Shown here: piece by piece, positions 1-10,682 of the stretch | Layout of the letters: each line of letters starts with the position of its first letter | Position numbering within the stretch: the first letter of the stretch is position 1 | DNA from: Aedes albopictus | Lineage: Eukaryota > Arthropoda > Insecta > Diptera > Culicidae | Assembly: GCF_035046485.1 (NCBI RefSeq) | Contig: NC_085136.1 | Span: forward strand, 292,927,080 to 292,991,079 | Direction of reading: 5' to 3' | Length of the DNA: 64,000 bases | Program-made: the position numbers and the translations under genes | Notes under the pieces: model-generated | Database searches by the model: none | Seen by the model: the letters and a program-made list of their open reading frames with translations, nothing else | What the model was told of the DNA's origin: nothing

Positions 1-295
1 AGTGAAAAAGTAATAATAATTTAATTATCGTCATAATTAGAGCTAAGAGTGTGCAATAAATACCAAGCAAGAAGAAGAAGAAAGTCGAAGGAAAGTGAGA
101 ATCCGGAGGAAGTACCGTGCTCGAGTCAAACGGTGAAGCTCTTACGTGTGAATGTGAGGGAATCGTTTTGGGGGTTGGTTCTAAGAAAGTGTGCGGAGCG
201 TCGTCGGTTGTAAATAGATAAATCGCGTGTGTCAAGGCGAGCAAGTGAAGTTCAATGGCTGTGGCGAGAAGCACGAAGCCGGCAGAAACGTGTTG
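1..295 (+). other. 5' UTR / upstream region of the GPCR gene
   Basis: AT-rich start, then a mixed-composition leader without a long open frame. The frame of the downstream coding sequence is closed by TAG at 215-217, so the coding sequence cannot extend upstream of that point in this exon. I see no convincing TATA box, and the transcription start cannot be placed from sequence. The leader contains the short upstream ORF listed separately. It may itself continue into an earlier non-coding exon. Confidence 0.5.
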
Positions 296-296
296 A
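255..296 (+). CDS. Upstream ORF of 13 codons overlapping the main start
   Basis: ATG at 255-257 opens a 13-codon frame that ends in TGA at 294-296. The last A of that stop is the first base of the main ATG (TGATG arrangement). The start has G at +4 but T at -3, so initiation should be moderate or weak. In eukaryotes such overlaps can lower translation of the main frame or make it depend on reinitiation. The peptide itself shows no motif. The geometry is seen directly; a regulatory role is inference. Confidence 0.45.
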   Translation: MAVARSTKPAETC

Positions 297-630
297 TGGC
301 CCTCAGAGCAATGCTGGCCGGAGCGGAGATGGTTCCCAAGCCGGTCACGGCAGTCACGCTGGATCCATTACTGGCGGTGGCAAACTCATCGTTACCCTAC
401 CAGTACCACGGGGGCAACGGAACGGTCTCGTCTCCCGTAACGCCCACCCTGACGGATCTGATCACGACTGCCAACGGGACTACGACGGCACTCTCCAATC
501 CGGACGAAGACCGCTTCCTGGAGGTGGGCGTACTGTGTATGAAAAGTTCAATCTTCGGATCGATCATCATCGGGGCTGTGCTAGGGAATGCACTTGTTAT
601 CATATCGGTGCACAAAAATAGGAAACTAAG
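296..630 (+). CDS. Class A GPCR, probable biogenic-amine receptor, first coding exon (partial)
   Basis: The frame from the first in-frame ATG (296) gives 111 whole codons plus two bases of the next, ending at a consensus donor (AAG|GTAAGT, 631), a phase-2 intron. Residues 1-80 form a Ser/Thr/Pro-rich extracellular N-terminus with three N-glycosylation sequons (Asn30, Asn41, Asn60) and no clear signal peptide. Residues about 84-106 form TM1, with Gly97-Asn98 fitting the conserved GN motif of rhodopsin-like receptors (N1.50). They are followed by the basic start of intracellular loop 1 (KNRKLR), where many amine receptors carry an intron. The TM1 pattern (GAVLGNALVIISV) is closest in my memory to octopamine/dopamine/serotonin receptors, perhaps octopamine beta-like, but one exon cannot decide. 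A second in-frame ATG at 311 has a better -3 base (G). The remaining exons are not in this window, or I could not recognise them. Confidence 0.72.
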
Positions 631-636
631 GTAAGT
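631..636 (+). other. Splice donor of the GPCR first coding exon
   Basis: AAG|GTAAGT is a full-consensus 5' splice site. It lies right after the TM1/intracellular-loop-1 boundary and splits a codon after its second base. The open frame runs only a few bases past it, as expected for an exon end. Confidence 0.75.
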
Positions 637-2140
637 GGCGGTTATTTTCGGGATTGAATGGGTTTCAGGGAGCTGCTTTTACGATGCAACGACGTGACGC
701 GAGAGCAAGTTTGGGTTGGTCACTGCCACTGGTTGGTTACGAATGGATTAGTTCACTGTCTCGTGATATTCACAGTGATGGGGTAATGCCTTTTTTATAG
801 CGGTACTGGGGTGACATGTTGCTACTTTGACGAAACAGTAGAAGTGTAATGAAAAATAGCTTATTTAGGACTCCCGACAAACTCGCAAAATGTGAGTTCT
901 TCCTTCGGAACGGAAGTAAAGCGTGGGTCCCGAGATGAACTAGCCCAGGGCTAAAAATCTCGTTAATACAGATAAAAAAAAGGTTATTTAAGAAACTATT
1001 TATGGAATCAACACTGCATCTTTTTTTAAACCAATAATCCATTTGGCATGTCCTGCAAACATCTCCAAGTGGCTTCCTGACCCACCCGAGTGCCCCAACA
1101 TGCACCACCAATATGGGCAAAGTGGAAAGCCGCATCAGCTCATTATTTATTCAGCCGGATTCAGTCTTCTCCGTATCGTTTGCTTTCCACACTACTGACT
1201 GCTGTTTGCCATTCTGAAACCAATCTTATCCCCGTTTACCTGATCCTGACGGCTGACTTTCTCCCTGAGTGTATGTCTGTGTGTGTGTGTGTGGGTACGT
1301 ACGAAGGACGTCGGTGCTGCTGATGTCTGATGGAAGCATATGTCGTGATTCAAGTCAGGTGCAAAGATCCCCTGCACAAACATCACCGACGACGTAGTAG
1401 AGGATGGATTGAACCGCAATGCTGGCAAAACATCTCACAGCAGCCAGCGCCCACCGCAGCCGCCACCCATTATTGCTGTAGACCTCGCACTCTTACGTCC
1501 GTTGTCGGTCGTCACGCCGCCGCCGTCGGTGATTCGCAGTAATCAGTATCGTCTTGAGAGTGAGTGGTTGGTTACGACCGGCTCAGGGTAGACACTAATA
1601 CCCAAGGTTTTAGCGCACTGATGAGGAAAAAGAGAATTTCTATTGCTGCAGATTCTGCTTGGTGTATGATTTCCTCGGTCTCTTCAAGCACATTGCTGCT
1701 TGATGTTTGTGTGCGTTTGTGTATGAGGGAATGTTGATACCGACGACGGCATTGCTGGTCTAACAGCATTAATCAATTTAGAAATCCCGGTCCGGTCTTA
1801 GTCCAGTCAGTGTCTGCATCGGATGTTGGATTTGTCTGGAATGGTGGCCTTTTCATGGAAACACATTTTTTAGGTTGCCTTCATTTTGGGTTCAGTCTGC
1901 TTGCCTACGAAGAAATTGAGCAAACGGATCACCAACCATGCGTCTCCTTCGTACTGAGATGTCTATGATGCAGGGGTAGTTCGGCACGGGCAGCTCGTAC
2001 ATACGGAACAAAGCTAAACAATCTAATAACAAAGTTATTGACTAAATTAACTCTTGTTGTCATCGACAAAAAGTTTGGAGTCGCTTTAGTAAATATAGAA
2101 AAGTGATTTAATGATATCATAGTCATCTTCAGATCAATTT
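637..2140. other. Proximal intron, no gene seen
   Basis: Non-repetitive DNA of mixed composition right after the donor. It contains a short GT microsatellite near 1277-1294 and no long frame with protein-like composition. Any regulatory content cannot be judged without comparison to related species. Confidence 0.5.
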
Positions 2141-5100
2141 CAAAATCCTTCTGGAATTTCTGCAACACTTCTGCCTGGAATTCCTCGAAGAATCCGTCCA
2201 CGAATTCTTCTAAGAATTTCTCAAGTATTTTCTCCAATAATTCCTACAGGGATTCCCCAAGAATTTCTCGAGGAACTGCTCCAAGAGTTCTGCCAAGAAT
2301 TCGTCCAAAAACTCTTACAGGAATTTGCCCAAGAATGTCTCTAGGAACCCCTCCAATACTTCTGCCTAAAATTCCTCCAAGAATCCCTCCAAAAGTTACC
2401 CCAGGAATTCCTCGAAGAATTTTAAAGGTATAAGTCCAGAAATTCCTTCAAGAATTCTTATAAATGTTCCTTCAACAATTCTGCCAAGAATTCCTCCTAG
2501 ACTCCCGCCAAGAAGTTCTTCTAGAATCCTTTCAGGAATTTCTTCAGCACGTCCTCGAAGAATCCTCAAGAGATTTTTCAAGAAAATAACTTAGGAATTC
2601 CTCGAACAATTCCTTTATAAATTCCTCCAGAAAACGACAGGAAATCCTCTAGAAATTGCTCCAAAATTACTCCTGGCATCACTCCAGGGATTCTTCCGTC
2701 ACTTCCTTCTGGCATTCTACAAGAAATATCTCCAAAAAGTTTCACGGAATTCGTACAACTTTAGGAATTCTTCAGGAATTCCACGAAGAATTCTTCCACA
2801 AATTTCTTCTTGAATATCTCTTCTTGAATACTCCAGGGAAAATTTCCAGCATTTTCTCAAGAAAATTCCCTTGATTACTCCAGGGATTTATCGGGGAAAT
2901 ATTTTAGAGATTTACTCGGAAATTTCTCCAAAAATTTCTTCAAAAATTCTACCAGAAATTACTCCGAGAAGTTCTCTAGCCATCCCTCCAGGAATTCCTT
3001 CAATAATTCCTCCAGGATTTTTTCCTTGAAATCTTTAAGGAGTTTTTTTTTAAATTCTCCTAGTCATTCCCCCAGGAATTCTTCCAAAAACGGCTACAGA
3101 AAACCCTCCATGAATTCCTCCGAGTATTTCTGCAAGAATTCCTTCAAAAACTCCGTTCCTCCAAAAATTCCTTCAAATAATACTTTTGGGATTACTCCAC
3201 GAATTCTTTAGGAATTCCACTAGGAATTCCTTTTAACATTCCTCTAAGAATTCCTTCAGAAAACCGTCGAGAGATTCCTACAGAAATTATTTCAGGAATT
3301 CATACAGGAATAACTCTAGAAATTTCTCCAATAACTCCTACAAGAATTCCTTTATGAATGCTTCAAGAGTTGATCCAAAAATTCTTCCAAATTTGTTTCT
3401 AATAATTCCTCCAGGTATTCCTACGAGATTTCCGTCAAGTATTCCAACAAGGATCCCTAGGAATTCCTCCATAAATTCCACAAAGAATTATTCCAGGAAA
3501 ATCTCCAAGGATTTTTCAAGGAATTCCTTCGAAAATTCCTTCAAGAATACCTGCATAAATTCCACCAGAACCTCCAGGAAATCCTCCAGATAATCCTCCA
3601 AGAATTCTTCTAGAAACAACTTCTGATATTACTGCAGGAATTCCACCAATGATTCCTTCAAGCACTTCTCCAGGGATTCCTCAAAAGATACCTCCAAAAA
3701 TTTGTCTAAGAATTTCTCTAAGATATCCTCCAGGGATTCCTCAAGGAACTACTTCAGAATTTCTCAAGTAATTTTTCGAGAGATTTTTCCAGGAGTTCCT
3801 CCAAAACTACGTCCAGGAATTCTCCTAGGGCTTTTTCGAAGATTTCTTCAGGGTTTCCCTCAGAGGTTCGTCCAGGGATTCCTTCATGAATATCTCTAGG
3901 GATTGCTTCAGGAATACCTCCAAAAATTCCTTCAGAGATTTCTCCAGAGATTCTTCCAAGAAATCCTCCAGGGATTCTTTCTGGTATTTCTCTTGGAATT
4001 CCTCTTAGAATTCCTTCAGAGATTTCCCCAGAAACTCCTTCAGGAAGTCTTACAGGGATCCCACCAAAAATTTCTTTAGGGATTACTTCAGGAATTCCTC
4101 CAAGAAATACTCCAGGGATTCCTACAGAAAATCTTCCAGGGATTTCTTCAAGAATTCCTTCAAGGATTCCTCCAGGAATTTCTCCAGCATTCTTGCAGAG
4201 ATAACTCCAGGATATCCTCCGGGAATTCTCCCAGGACTTTCTGCAGGGATTCCTTGAGGAATTCCTCCAGAAGTTCTGCTAGAGATTCAAGAGATCTTCA
4301 AGAAATCGACTAGTGATTCCTTCAGGAGTTCTTCTAGAGATTCCTGTAGGACTTTTGTCAAGAATCGCTTTACAAATTCCCCCAGGGATACGTCCAAGAT
4401 TTTCTCAAGAGATTTCTTCACGAGTTCATTCAGGGATTCGTCCAGAAAGTCCCCTGGGATTCTTCAGGGGTTCCTTGAGGGATTCCTCCTGGGATTCGTT
4501 AAGGGATTTCTTCGGGGACTCCTCCAGAGATGTCTTCAAGGATTACTCCTGGAATTCTCTAGGGATTTCTCAAGAAATTGCTTCAGGGATTTCTCCAGGA
4601 ATTCTTTCAGGAATTGCTTCAGGAAATCCTCCAAGCAATCCTCCAAGGATTCTTCCAGGAATTTTTCTAGATATTCATCCTTGAATCTTCCAGAGATTTT
4701 CCCAGGAATTCCTTCAGGAATTCCTCTAGGAATTCCTCCGGGGATTTTTCCAAGCATTTCATAGGGGTTTTCCTTGAGATTTCAGCAGGGGTTCCTTGGA
4801 AGCTTTCTCCAAGGATTCCTCCAGGAATTCCTCAAGAGATTTCTCCACGAGTTCCTCCAGGTGTACGTCCAAGAAATCCCTAGTGACTCTTCAGGGGTTC
4901 CTTGAGGAATTCCTTCAGGTAATCGGTAAGGGATTTTTTCGGGGACTCCTCCAGAGGTATCTTCAAGGATTACTCCAGGAATTCTCTAGGGATTTCTCAA
5001 GAAATTGCTTCTGGGATTTCTCCAGGAATTCTTTCAGGAATTGCTTCAGGAAATCCTCCAGGGATTCTTCCAGGAATCCCTCTAAGTATTCATCCTCGAA

Positions 5101-5430
5101 TTTTCCAGAGATTTCCACAGGAATTTCTTCAGGGGTTTTCCTAGAGATTCCTCCAGGAGTTCCTTTGGAGCTTTCTCCAAGGATTCCTCAAAGATTCCCG
5201 CAGAAAATCCCCCAGGAATTTCTGCAAGAATTTTTTCAAGGATTTCTCCAGGAATTCTTCAGGAATTCTTAAAGAGATTCCTCCAGGGAAACCTCTAAGA
5301 ATATTTCCGAAGATTCCTTCAGGAATTCCTCCAGTAAATCCTTCAGGAGTTCATCTAGGGATTCCTCTAGGACATTCGTAAGGGATTCCTTTACAAATTA
5401 ACAAGGGGATTCTTTCAGAAACTGCACTTT
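2140..5430 (+). repeat. 12-bp-period degenerate array, polarity A (TTCCTCCAGGAA-type)
   Basis: About 3.3 kb built almost wholly from variants of the 12-mer GGAATTCCTCCA, with the CTCCA half read on the plus strand. The palindromic core GGAATTCC recurs throughout. Because 12 is divisible by 3, long stretches stay open and translate into four-residue repeats such as IPPG, SRDS or FLQE. These look like ORFs but have no coding logic. The array contains a ~426-bp-spaced internal duplication (see separate feature). It continues in opposite polarity after about 5430. Confidence 0.9.
4440..5175 (+). repeat. Duplicated ~300-bp segment inside the 12-bp array
   Basis: The stretch 4440-4765 recurs at about 4866-5175 with far higher similarity than surrounding units. 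The phrase around 4497 (aagggatttcttcgggg) returns at 4923, an offset of 426. The following run, with matching order of variant units and a shared ATTCATCCT phrase, also returns. This is a local segmental duplication of already diverged units, so the array grew in at least two phases. Confidence 0.75.
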
Positions 5431-6720
5431 GAGGGAATCCCTGGGGAAATTTCTAGAGCAAATATCGAGGTAATTTCTGGAGGACATGCTCAGAAATCAT
5501 TCTGGAGTTATTCCTGAAGGTATTTCTAAAGTTATACCCCGGAGGATTTTTTGAAGTTATTGTTTGTGGAATTACTAACGTAATTCCTGCAGGAATATCA
5601 GAAGTTCATCGTGAAGGAATCCGTTAATCGTCAATCGTGAAGTGGTGTAATTCCCCTAGGGATTCCTCTAGGGAGTACGTCCTGAAGAAATTTTTGGAGG
5701 AACTCCTAGAGGGATCCTTATTAGAATCCTTAGCGGAGGCCTCGGAGGATTTCTTGGAAGAATTCGTAGAGAAGCTTTTGGAAGAATTCTTGGAGGAATT
5801 TCTGGAAGAATTCTTAGAGGAGCTCCCGGAAAAAATGTTGTAGGAATTCCAGGAGAATTTTTTGGAGAAATTCCTGGAGAATTTCTTGCAGGGGTTTCTG
5901 AAGGAATTTCAGGAGTTATTTTTGGAACAATTTCTTAAGGATTTTCTGGAGAATTTCCTAGAAGAATTAATAAAGAAATTCCTGGTAGAATTACTCAATA
6001 TTTCCTGGAGTAATCCCATATTCTGGAGAAATTTCTGGAGGAATCCCTCTAAGAATCCTTTAGCAATTCCTTGAAAAACTCCTGGAGTAATTCGTGGAGA
6101 AATTTCTGGAGTTGCTCCTGGAGGAATTCCTAAAGTAATTCTTAAAGAAACCCCTGTGAAAATTCCAGAAGAAATCTCTGGAGAAATTTCACGACGAATC
6201 ACTGGAGCAATTCCTGGAGGAATCCCCGGAGATATTCCTGAAGGAACTTACGGGAAAAATACCTGGGGGAGTTTCAAGGAACTCCTGGAGATATATTCGG
6301 GTGACACCCGAGGAATCCTCAGGAAACTCCCGGAGGAATTCCCAAGTAGGTCCCGGAGAAATTCCCGAGGCACTCCTGGAGGAATTCCCGAGGAACTCTT
6401 GTAGGAATTCTCGAGGAGTTTCCGGAATAATTTCTGAGGATCTCCTGAAGGAATTTCAAACGAGCTCCTGAAGAACTTTCCGAGAAGCTTCCACGAAACT
6501 CGTCAAGGATATCTCGATAAATCCTGGAAGAATTCACTAGAAACTCGTAGATATAGTCTCGGCGTACATCTCTATACATTTCTGAGGGACTCATGGAGAA
6601 GTTTTTGAGTATCCGAGGAACTCCTAAAGGGATTCCCAAGTGTTTTTTTATGAAACTCGTATAAATATGCCCCTGCAAGTCCTTCAGACATTTTCGAGAA
6701 AATCCTGGAAAAAAAAATCA
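5430..6720 (-). repeat. 12-bp-period degenerate array, polarity B (GGAGGAATTCCTGG-type)
   Basis: The same family as the preceding 3.3 kb but reverse-complemented: the plus strand now reads TGGAGGAATT instead of AATTCCTCCA. The change occurs once, between about 5400 and 5470, giving a long inverted-repeat layout overall. Frames here translate into repeats such as FLEE. The array fades out around 6720-6800. Confidence 0.88.
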
Positions 6721-6870
6721 GGGAAATCCTGGAGATAAGCATGCATTATTGTAGGAGAAATTCTTGGTGAACTCCTGAAGTAGAAGTCCTGTAGGGAATT
6801 TCCGGATTATGCTATTGGAGCAATCCTGTAAGGTTGTTGTTGTAGCATTCGTTCAGTTTAGATCACTCTA

Positions 6871-7469
6871 CAGTATGCGGCAGGAAAAAATGCGAAAGTG
6901 TTTTTCAACTTCAAACCTCATTTTCGTCCATTTGACATTAACCAATCTATGTTTCAACGTTCCATGATCTATAATAGGCTAGTTTTCTGAAAAGTTAATT
7001 AAAAAATTCCCATTTTGGTCACTAACCTTTACAGGGCGGCGCCTGAAGATGAAGACAACCAGAATTTTCAAACCGCAGAAAATCACACAGGTCGCTAAAT
7101 TTCGCTTCTGATAAAACAAAATTTTTGATTTTCTCTACAATATCATCAAATATATGTACTTATTTCATCTAGTATGTGAAACTTCATGGCTCTGGATCAG
7201 TGTGGTCTGGTTGTTCATCGAATTTGAGCAAATTTTGTTACTGTTATAGTCATTTTGTTTATTGACCATTGGGCGCGCAGTTTATTGGTATCCGCTTATT
7301 AGGCCCACATTATCACATATTAAACATCGAATATGTTCATTTTTATTTTTCAGTGCTAGAATATAGACATTGACTGATACACTGTCATAAAAAAATAGTC
7401 ATATATATATCCCATATTTAGCGTGTAATAGTGCCTTGAACTTTTCGCATTTTTTCCTGCCGCACCCTG
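6871..7469. mobile_element. TA-flanked MITE, Tc1/mariner-like, 599 bp
   Basis: Terminal inverted repeats of about 30 bp begin CAGKRTGCGGCAGG on both ends (left copy from 6871, right copy ending 7469). Both sides are flanked by TA (6869-6870 and 7470-7471), the target duplication typical of the Tc1/mariner/IS630 group. No transposase frame is present, so the element is non-autonomous. On the right it sits directly against the non-LTR endonuclease remnant. Confidence 0.82.
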
Positions 7470-7474
7470 TAGTA

Positions 7475-7657
7475 GTAGATGTGGTACTTGAATGAAGTGT
7501 TGACGATGGGATCCACCGCTCGGAATTCGCGTTCCCCGGAATTGAGCCTGCGTATCTCCTGGATAGCTACCACGTTAACGCGGCCATACTGCAGTTCATG
7601 AGCCCAACACGTGCGGGTTCGATCCAAGTTCTCACGTTCCAAGATCCGACTTTTCAA
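7475..7657 (-). pseudogene. Non-LTR retrotransposon endonuclease remnant
   Basis: Minus-strand translation shows VNVVAIQEIR followed by a short conserved stretch. This is the N-terminal motif (V-A-I-Q-E-x-R) of the apurinic-like endonuclease of RTE/CR1-type non-LTR elements, often mis-annotated as craniofacial development protein 2-like. Only about 55 residues are recognisable. The frame is cut at its C-terminal side by the TIR of the neighbouring MITE. The motif is seen directly; the clade is from memory of the family. Confidence 0.7.
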
Positions 7658-8150
7658 TCGTTGTTCTCAATTCGTTGCCGGGTCTGTTGCCGTTGAATCA
7701 GTCTGTTTACTCTACTATTGCTTTTATTGGTGTTTGAATGTTTTCAGCAGGCTACCTTACCGGGGCTGCGCTGCCTATATCGCGTTGAAGGGGCTGCCTC
7801 CTTAGGTATAGCTGACAAGATACAGCATTTCATACTCAGCCGCTGGATGCCAGAACAGACGCTGTTTGAGCTGCACCTTCTTTATGAACAGACGCTTAGG
7901 ACGTGCCTCCTCAATCTAGCTGGAGTTAGAAGGACTATGCTACACTACCAGCGAGGCACACAACTCTTAGATGACGGTCTTTGTTCTCGCTTGACCCGTG
8001 GAAGCATCAGGTAGGAACTTGTGAGGATCACAGCTCTGTTGGACGCTCTCCTTATCGACTCACCGTTTTGCAGGCCCCTTTCCAAAGGCCCCTTCATGCG
8101 GGAGCAGTAACGCGAGAGTACTTAACGAGGTCATGTTAAGGTTGATAGAT
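7658..8150 (-). other. Unassigned stretch, possibly the 5' part of the same non-LTR element
   Basis: Higher-GC sequence than its surroundings. It continues upstream (minus strand) of the endonuclease remnant and has short open stretches on both strands. It resembles leader sequence of mosquito non-LTR elements, but I found no diagnostic motif, so the link rests on adjacency. Confidence 0.3.
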
Positions 8151-8560
8151 TAGATTCCTAGTTGATTCAGGACTTTTTTCGTCCTTGACTTTCTTAGGCA
8201 TAGAGAGATTATCTGCCCCACGATATACAAATGCAAAATCATATTTTTGCCTTTCTCGTACATCAAAGTGTACTGAAAGGCTATATGTTCACTCAAAAAC
8301 GAGATTTCAATAAAAGGCTCGGAAGGTTCAGTCACGTATACCAATCAACTCAGTTCGACGAATTTAGATGATGTCTGTATGTGTGTATGTATGTCTGTGT
8401 ATAAAAAAGGTCACTCACTTTTAAGGCGCTTCCCATTGGCCGGATTCGTCAAGGCGTTCCGGAGCTATGGCCATTTTAGTGATCCGGACCAGCACCGGTG
8501 GAATTGGGTATGTAAAAATCTGAACCCTATCATTTGACTCATCAAACTGTGCTGATTTTT
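8150..8560. repeat. Dispersed mosquito-type repeat with internal TG/TATG microsatellite
   Basis: Contains the phrases TATACCAATCAACTCAG and TTCGACGAATTTAG, followed by an imperfect TGTATG microsatellite (about 8370-8402) and then a GC-richer tail. I recognise this arrangement as a common interspersed repeat type in culicid DNA, but cannot name the family or set exact ends. Confidence 0.45.
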
Positions 8561-8564
8561 GTAA

Positions 8565-9592
8565 CCCAAGTAACCAGGAAGCATTTAAAATAGCATTACT
8601 CCAGCATTATAGTAGTCCTTACGACAAGGCATTTAATGCTAATTGGCCGTATATGCACCTATAGTGCTACCACACAGCAGGTTTTGGCAAAATAACGGGC
8701 TGCCTGAGTGCAGCACCTTCAGGAACGTCGTATCAAAATGTCAAAGAAGCGTAACGCCTCGTCGAGCAAAACAAAACAAAAATAGGTTTACGACCGCTCC
8801 TCGCTCTTCGCGCTTCCTCGTCCTTGCACACTCCAGCTGATATTTGATAGTGCTTTTTTGCATATTTTAATAGTTATTTGGATTTGAACTTACGATCCAG
8901 AGATTATTCATCCATGTTTGCTGCTAAAGTTTCTGCTGCACGCTACAGGATACGCCACAGCTGTTCCGATGGCGTGTGTTGATTTAACCCCCAATATAAA
9001 GAATAATTCGGAAGCAGCTTCAGTTCCAACATCCAAAACTTGTTTTCTGTGTACAAAGCATTTTCATTCCCTCTTCGATCTAGCATATGATTCCCTCTTC
9101 CGCATAATTTTATGACCCGCCAAAGCATTCACCGATTCGGTACATACTTTTAGACGAAATTATACATGCTAATTGTTCGATGGCCATGTTCCTAATCTGA
9201 ACCAGCTGCAGCAATGTTTTTTGTGGAGCTTTTGGATGAGTACGGGAAAAACCTAGGGAAAAATGAATAAGGAACTCAGATGTACAAATATGTCAACAGA
9301 GGCATAGACTATGTAAGAAAGAGACAACATGCGTTATCAAACACGTAACATATCTTCCATACTCTTTGCTCTTAGCATTTGAAGAGCAGTTAAAAAGCAT
9401 TCTGATTGCTTCAAGGCGAAAACACCTCAAGCAGTTGAAGTGCTAATTAACAGCTACAAGCTTTTGAGCAGCACAGCTTATGCTACTTCAAGGCAGCTAT
9501 GCATTCGAACTGCTGATGTAGGGCAGCAAGCAGTTCAAATGCTTAATACGGTCTGCTCTACGGCTTATCCAAATGCTTAGTGGTTACCTGGG
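8565..9592. mobile_element. Putative 1.03-kb non-autonomous element with CCCARGTAACCA termini
   Basis: The left end (8565-8586) and the reverse complement of the right end (9571-9592) match at 19 of 22 positions, starting CCCARGTAACCA. The right part (9360-9590) is dense in short repeats around GCAGTTCAAATGCT and its complement, the subterminal pattern seen in many non-autonomous DNA transposons. No transposase is seen. A target-site duplication is not clear, so the boundaries are less secure than for the other elements. Confidence 0.55.
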
Positions 9593-9599
9593 AACCTCA

Positions 9600-9965
9600 A
9601 GCATAATTCACGAATTTTGTGTGGAATTCAACTTTGGAAATCAGAAATTCCACGATGTCTGCCCAACATTCAAGATGGCAGATCAAAACTTAAAATATTT
9701 GATTGTTGTTTGAGTTTTAGTTTTCAAAACCATGGGGATAAACCATGGAATGGGAAAGATGTTCAGAGTCCAAAGATGATGGTTGTTTAATAGAGTTTTA
9801 GGCTCCGAAACCATGTATTATGGATATATTTGCTGTAAAAAAGATGTCCGGAAACCAAAAATGGCGACTAGAATAGCCAAGATGGTGATCTTAAATCCAA
9901 GATGGCGGCCAAAATCTCAAGATGGCGGATATTGAATGCATCTTCGGTCTCCAAAACCATTAAGT
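9600..9965. repeat. Dispersed repeat with AAGATGGCGGC-type motifs
   Basis: Repeated short phrases AAGATGGCRG and CCAAAACCATGG-like segments occur through 9660-9960 and resume after the inserted MITE at 10683-10800. The two halves were therefore one repeat before insertion. No coding frame is seen. Confidence 0.5.
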
Positions 9966-9973
9966 ATGGGTAT

Positions 9974-10674
9974 TAGAGTGGGTCAACGTTGTATGGAGAA
10001 ACTTTAAATTTGACCGCATAAACCCGGAACAAAGCTTTTTTGACTCCTTTTTGCGTCCAAAACAACTGTGCAGAGTTTGGGAGCGATTGGTTGCGTCCCC
10101 GTATTCCGCATTGTGATTGAAATTTGTGTGGAAGTTAGTATGGGAAAACGTACTTTTATACATTTTACTCATAAGTTGAATTCTTTTGTCTAATACCGTT
10201 GAACTAGTGACGTTTAAGTATAGCCTAGGATATACCGAAAAACTTTGCCGAAGACCGCAAAGTGATCCGACACTTGTGGAAAAAGTTATTCGCTTGGTAA
10301 CTTAGGCCAAAAACTGAGATTTTATTATTGATGTTATTCCTTTACATGTTAAATGATAAGCACCACCGGGCAATCTGTGCGTTGTAACTTTTTTCACAAG
10401 TGTCGGATCACTTTGCGGTCCTCGGAAATGTTTTTCGGCATATCCTAGGCTACACTTCAACGTCATTAGTTAGATAGTTTTAGACAAAAAATTTCAATTT
10501 ATGAGAAAAATGCAAAAAACCACGTTTTCCCATACTAAATTCCATACAAATTTCAATCACAATGCGGAATACGGGGACGCAACCAATCGCTCCCAAATTT
10601 TGCACAGTTGTTTTGGACGCTAAAAGGAGTCAAAAAAGCATTGTTTCAAAAATCGACTTTGTTGACCCAGTCTA
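9974..10674. mobile_element. hAT-like foldback MITE with 8-bp target duplication
   Basis: Ends match as TAGASTGGGTCAAC (left 9974, right ending 10674, one mismatch in 14). Inversion extends over roughly 300 bp per arm, including the arms around 10225-10275 and 10395-10450, so the element folds almost completely on itself. The octamer ATGGGTAT lies immediately outside both ends (9966-9973 and 10675-10682). Eight-base duplications with TAG-type termini are characteristic of hAT transposons. No transposase frame. Confidence 0.88.
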
Positions 10675-10682
10675 ATGGGTAT

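Noticed and set aside
229..621. Alternative frame overlapping the receptor exon
   Set aside because: A shadow of the real frame; lacks the TM1 signature and a proper start.
4313..5272. Long frames encoding IPPG/SRDS/FLQE tetrapeptide repeats, also at 18175-18720, 19395-20024 and 59641-59919
   Set aside because: The 12-bp repeat period keeps several frames open on both strands; no conserved non-repeat residues.
7609..7625. B-box-like GGGTTCGATCC suggesting a tRNA gene
   Set aside because: No A box or cloverleaf around it; it lies within the coding strand of the endonuclease relic.
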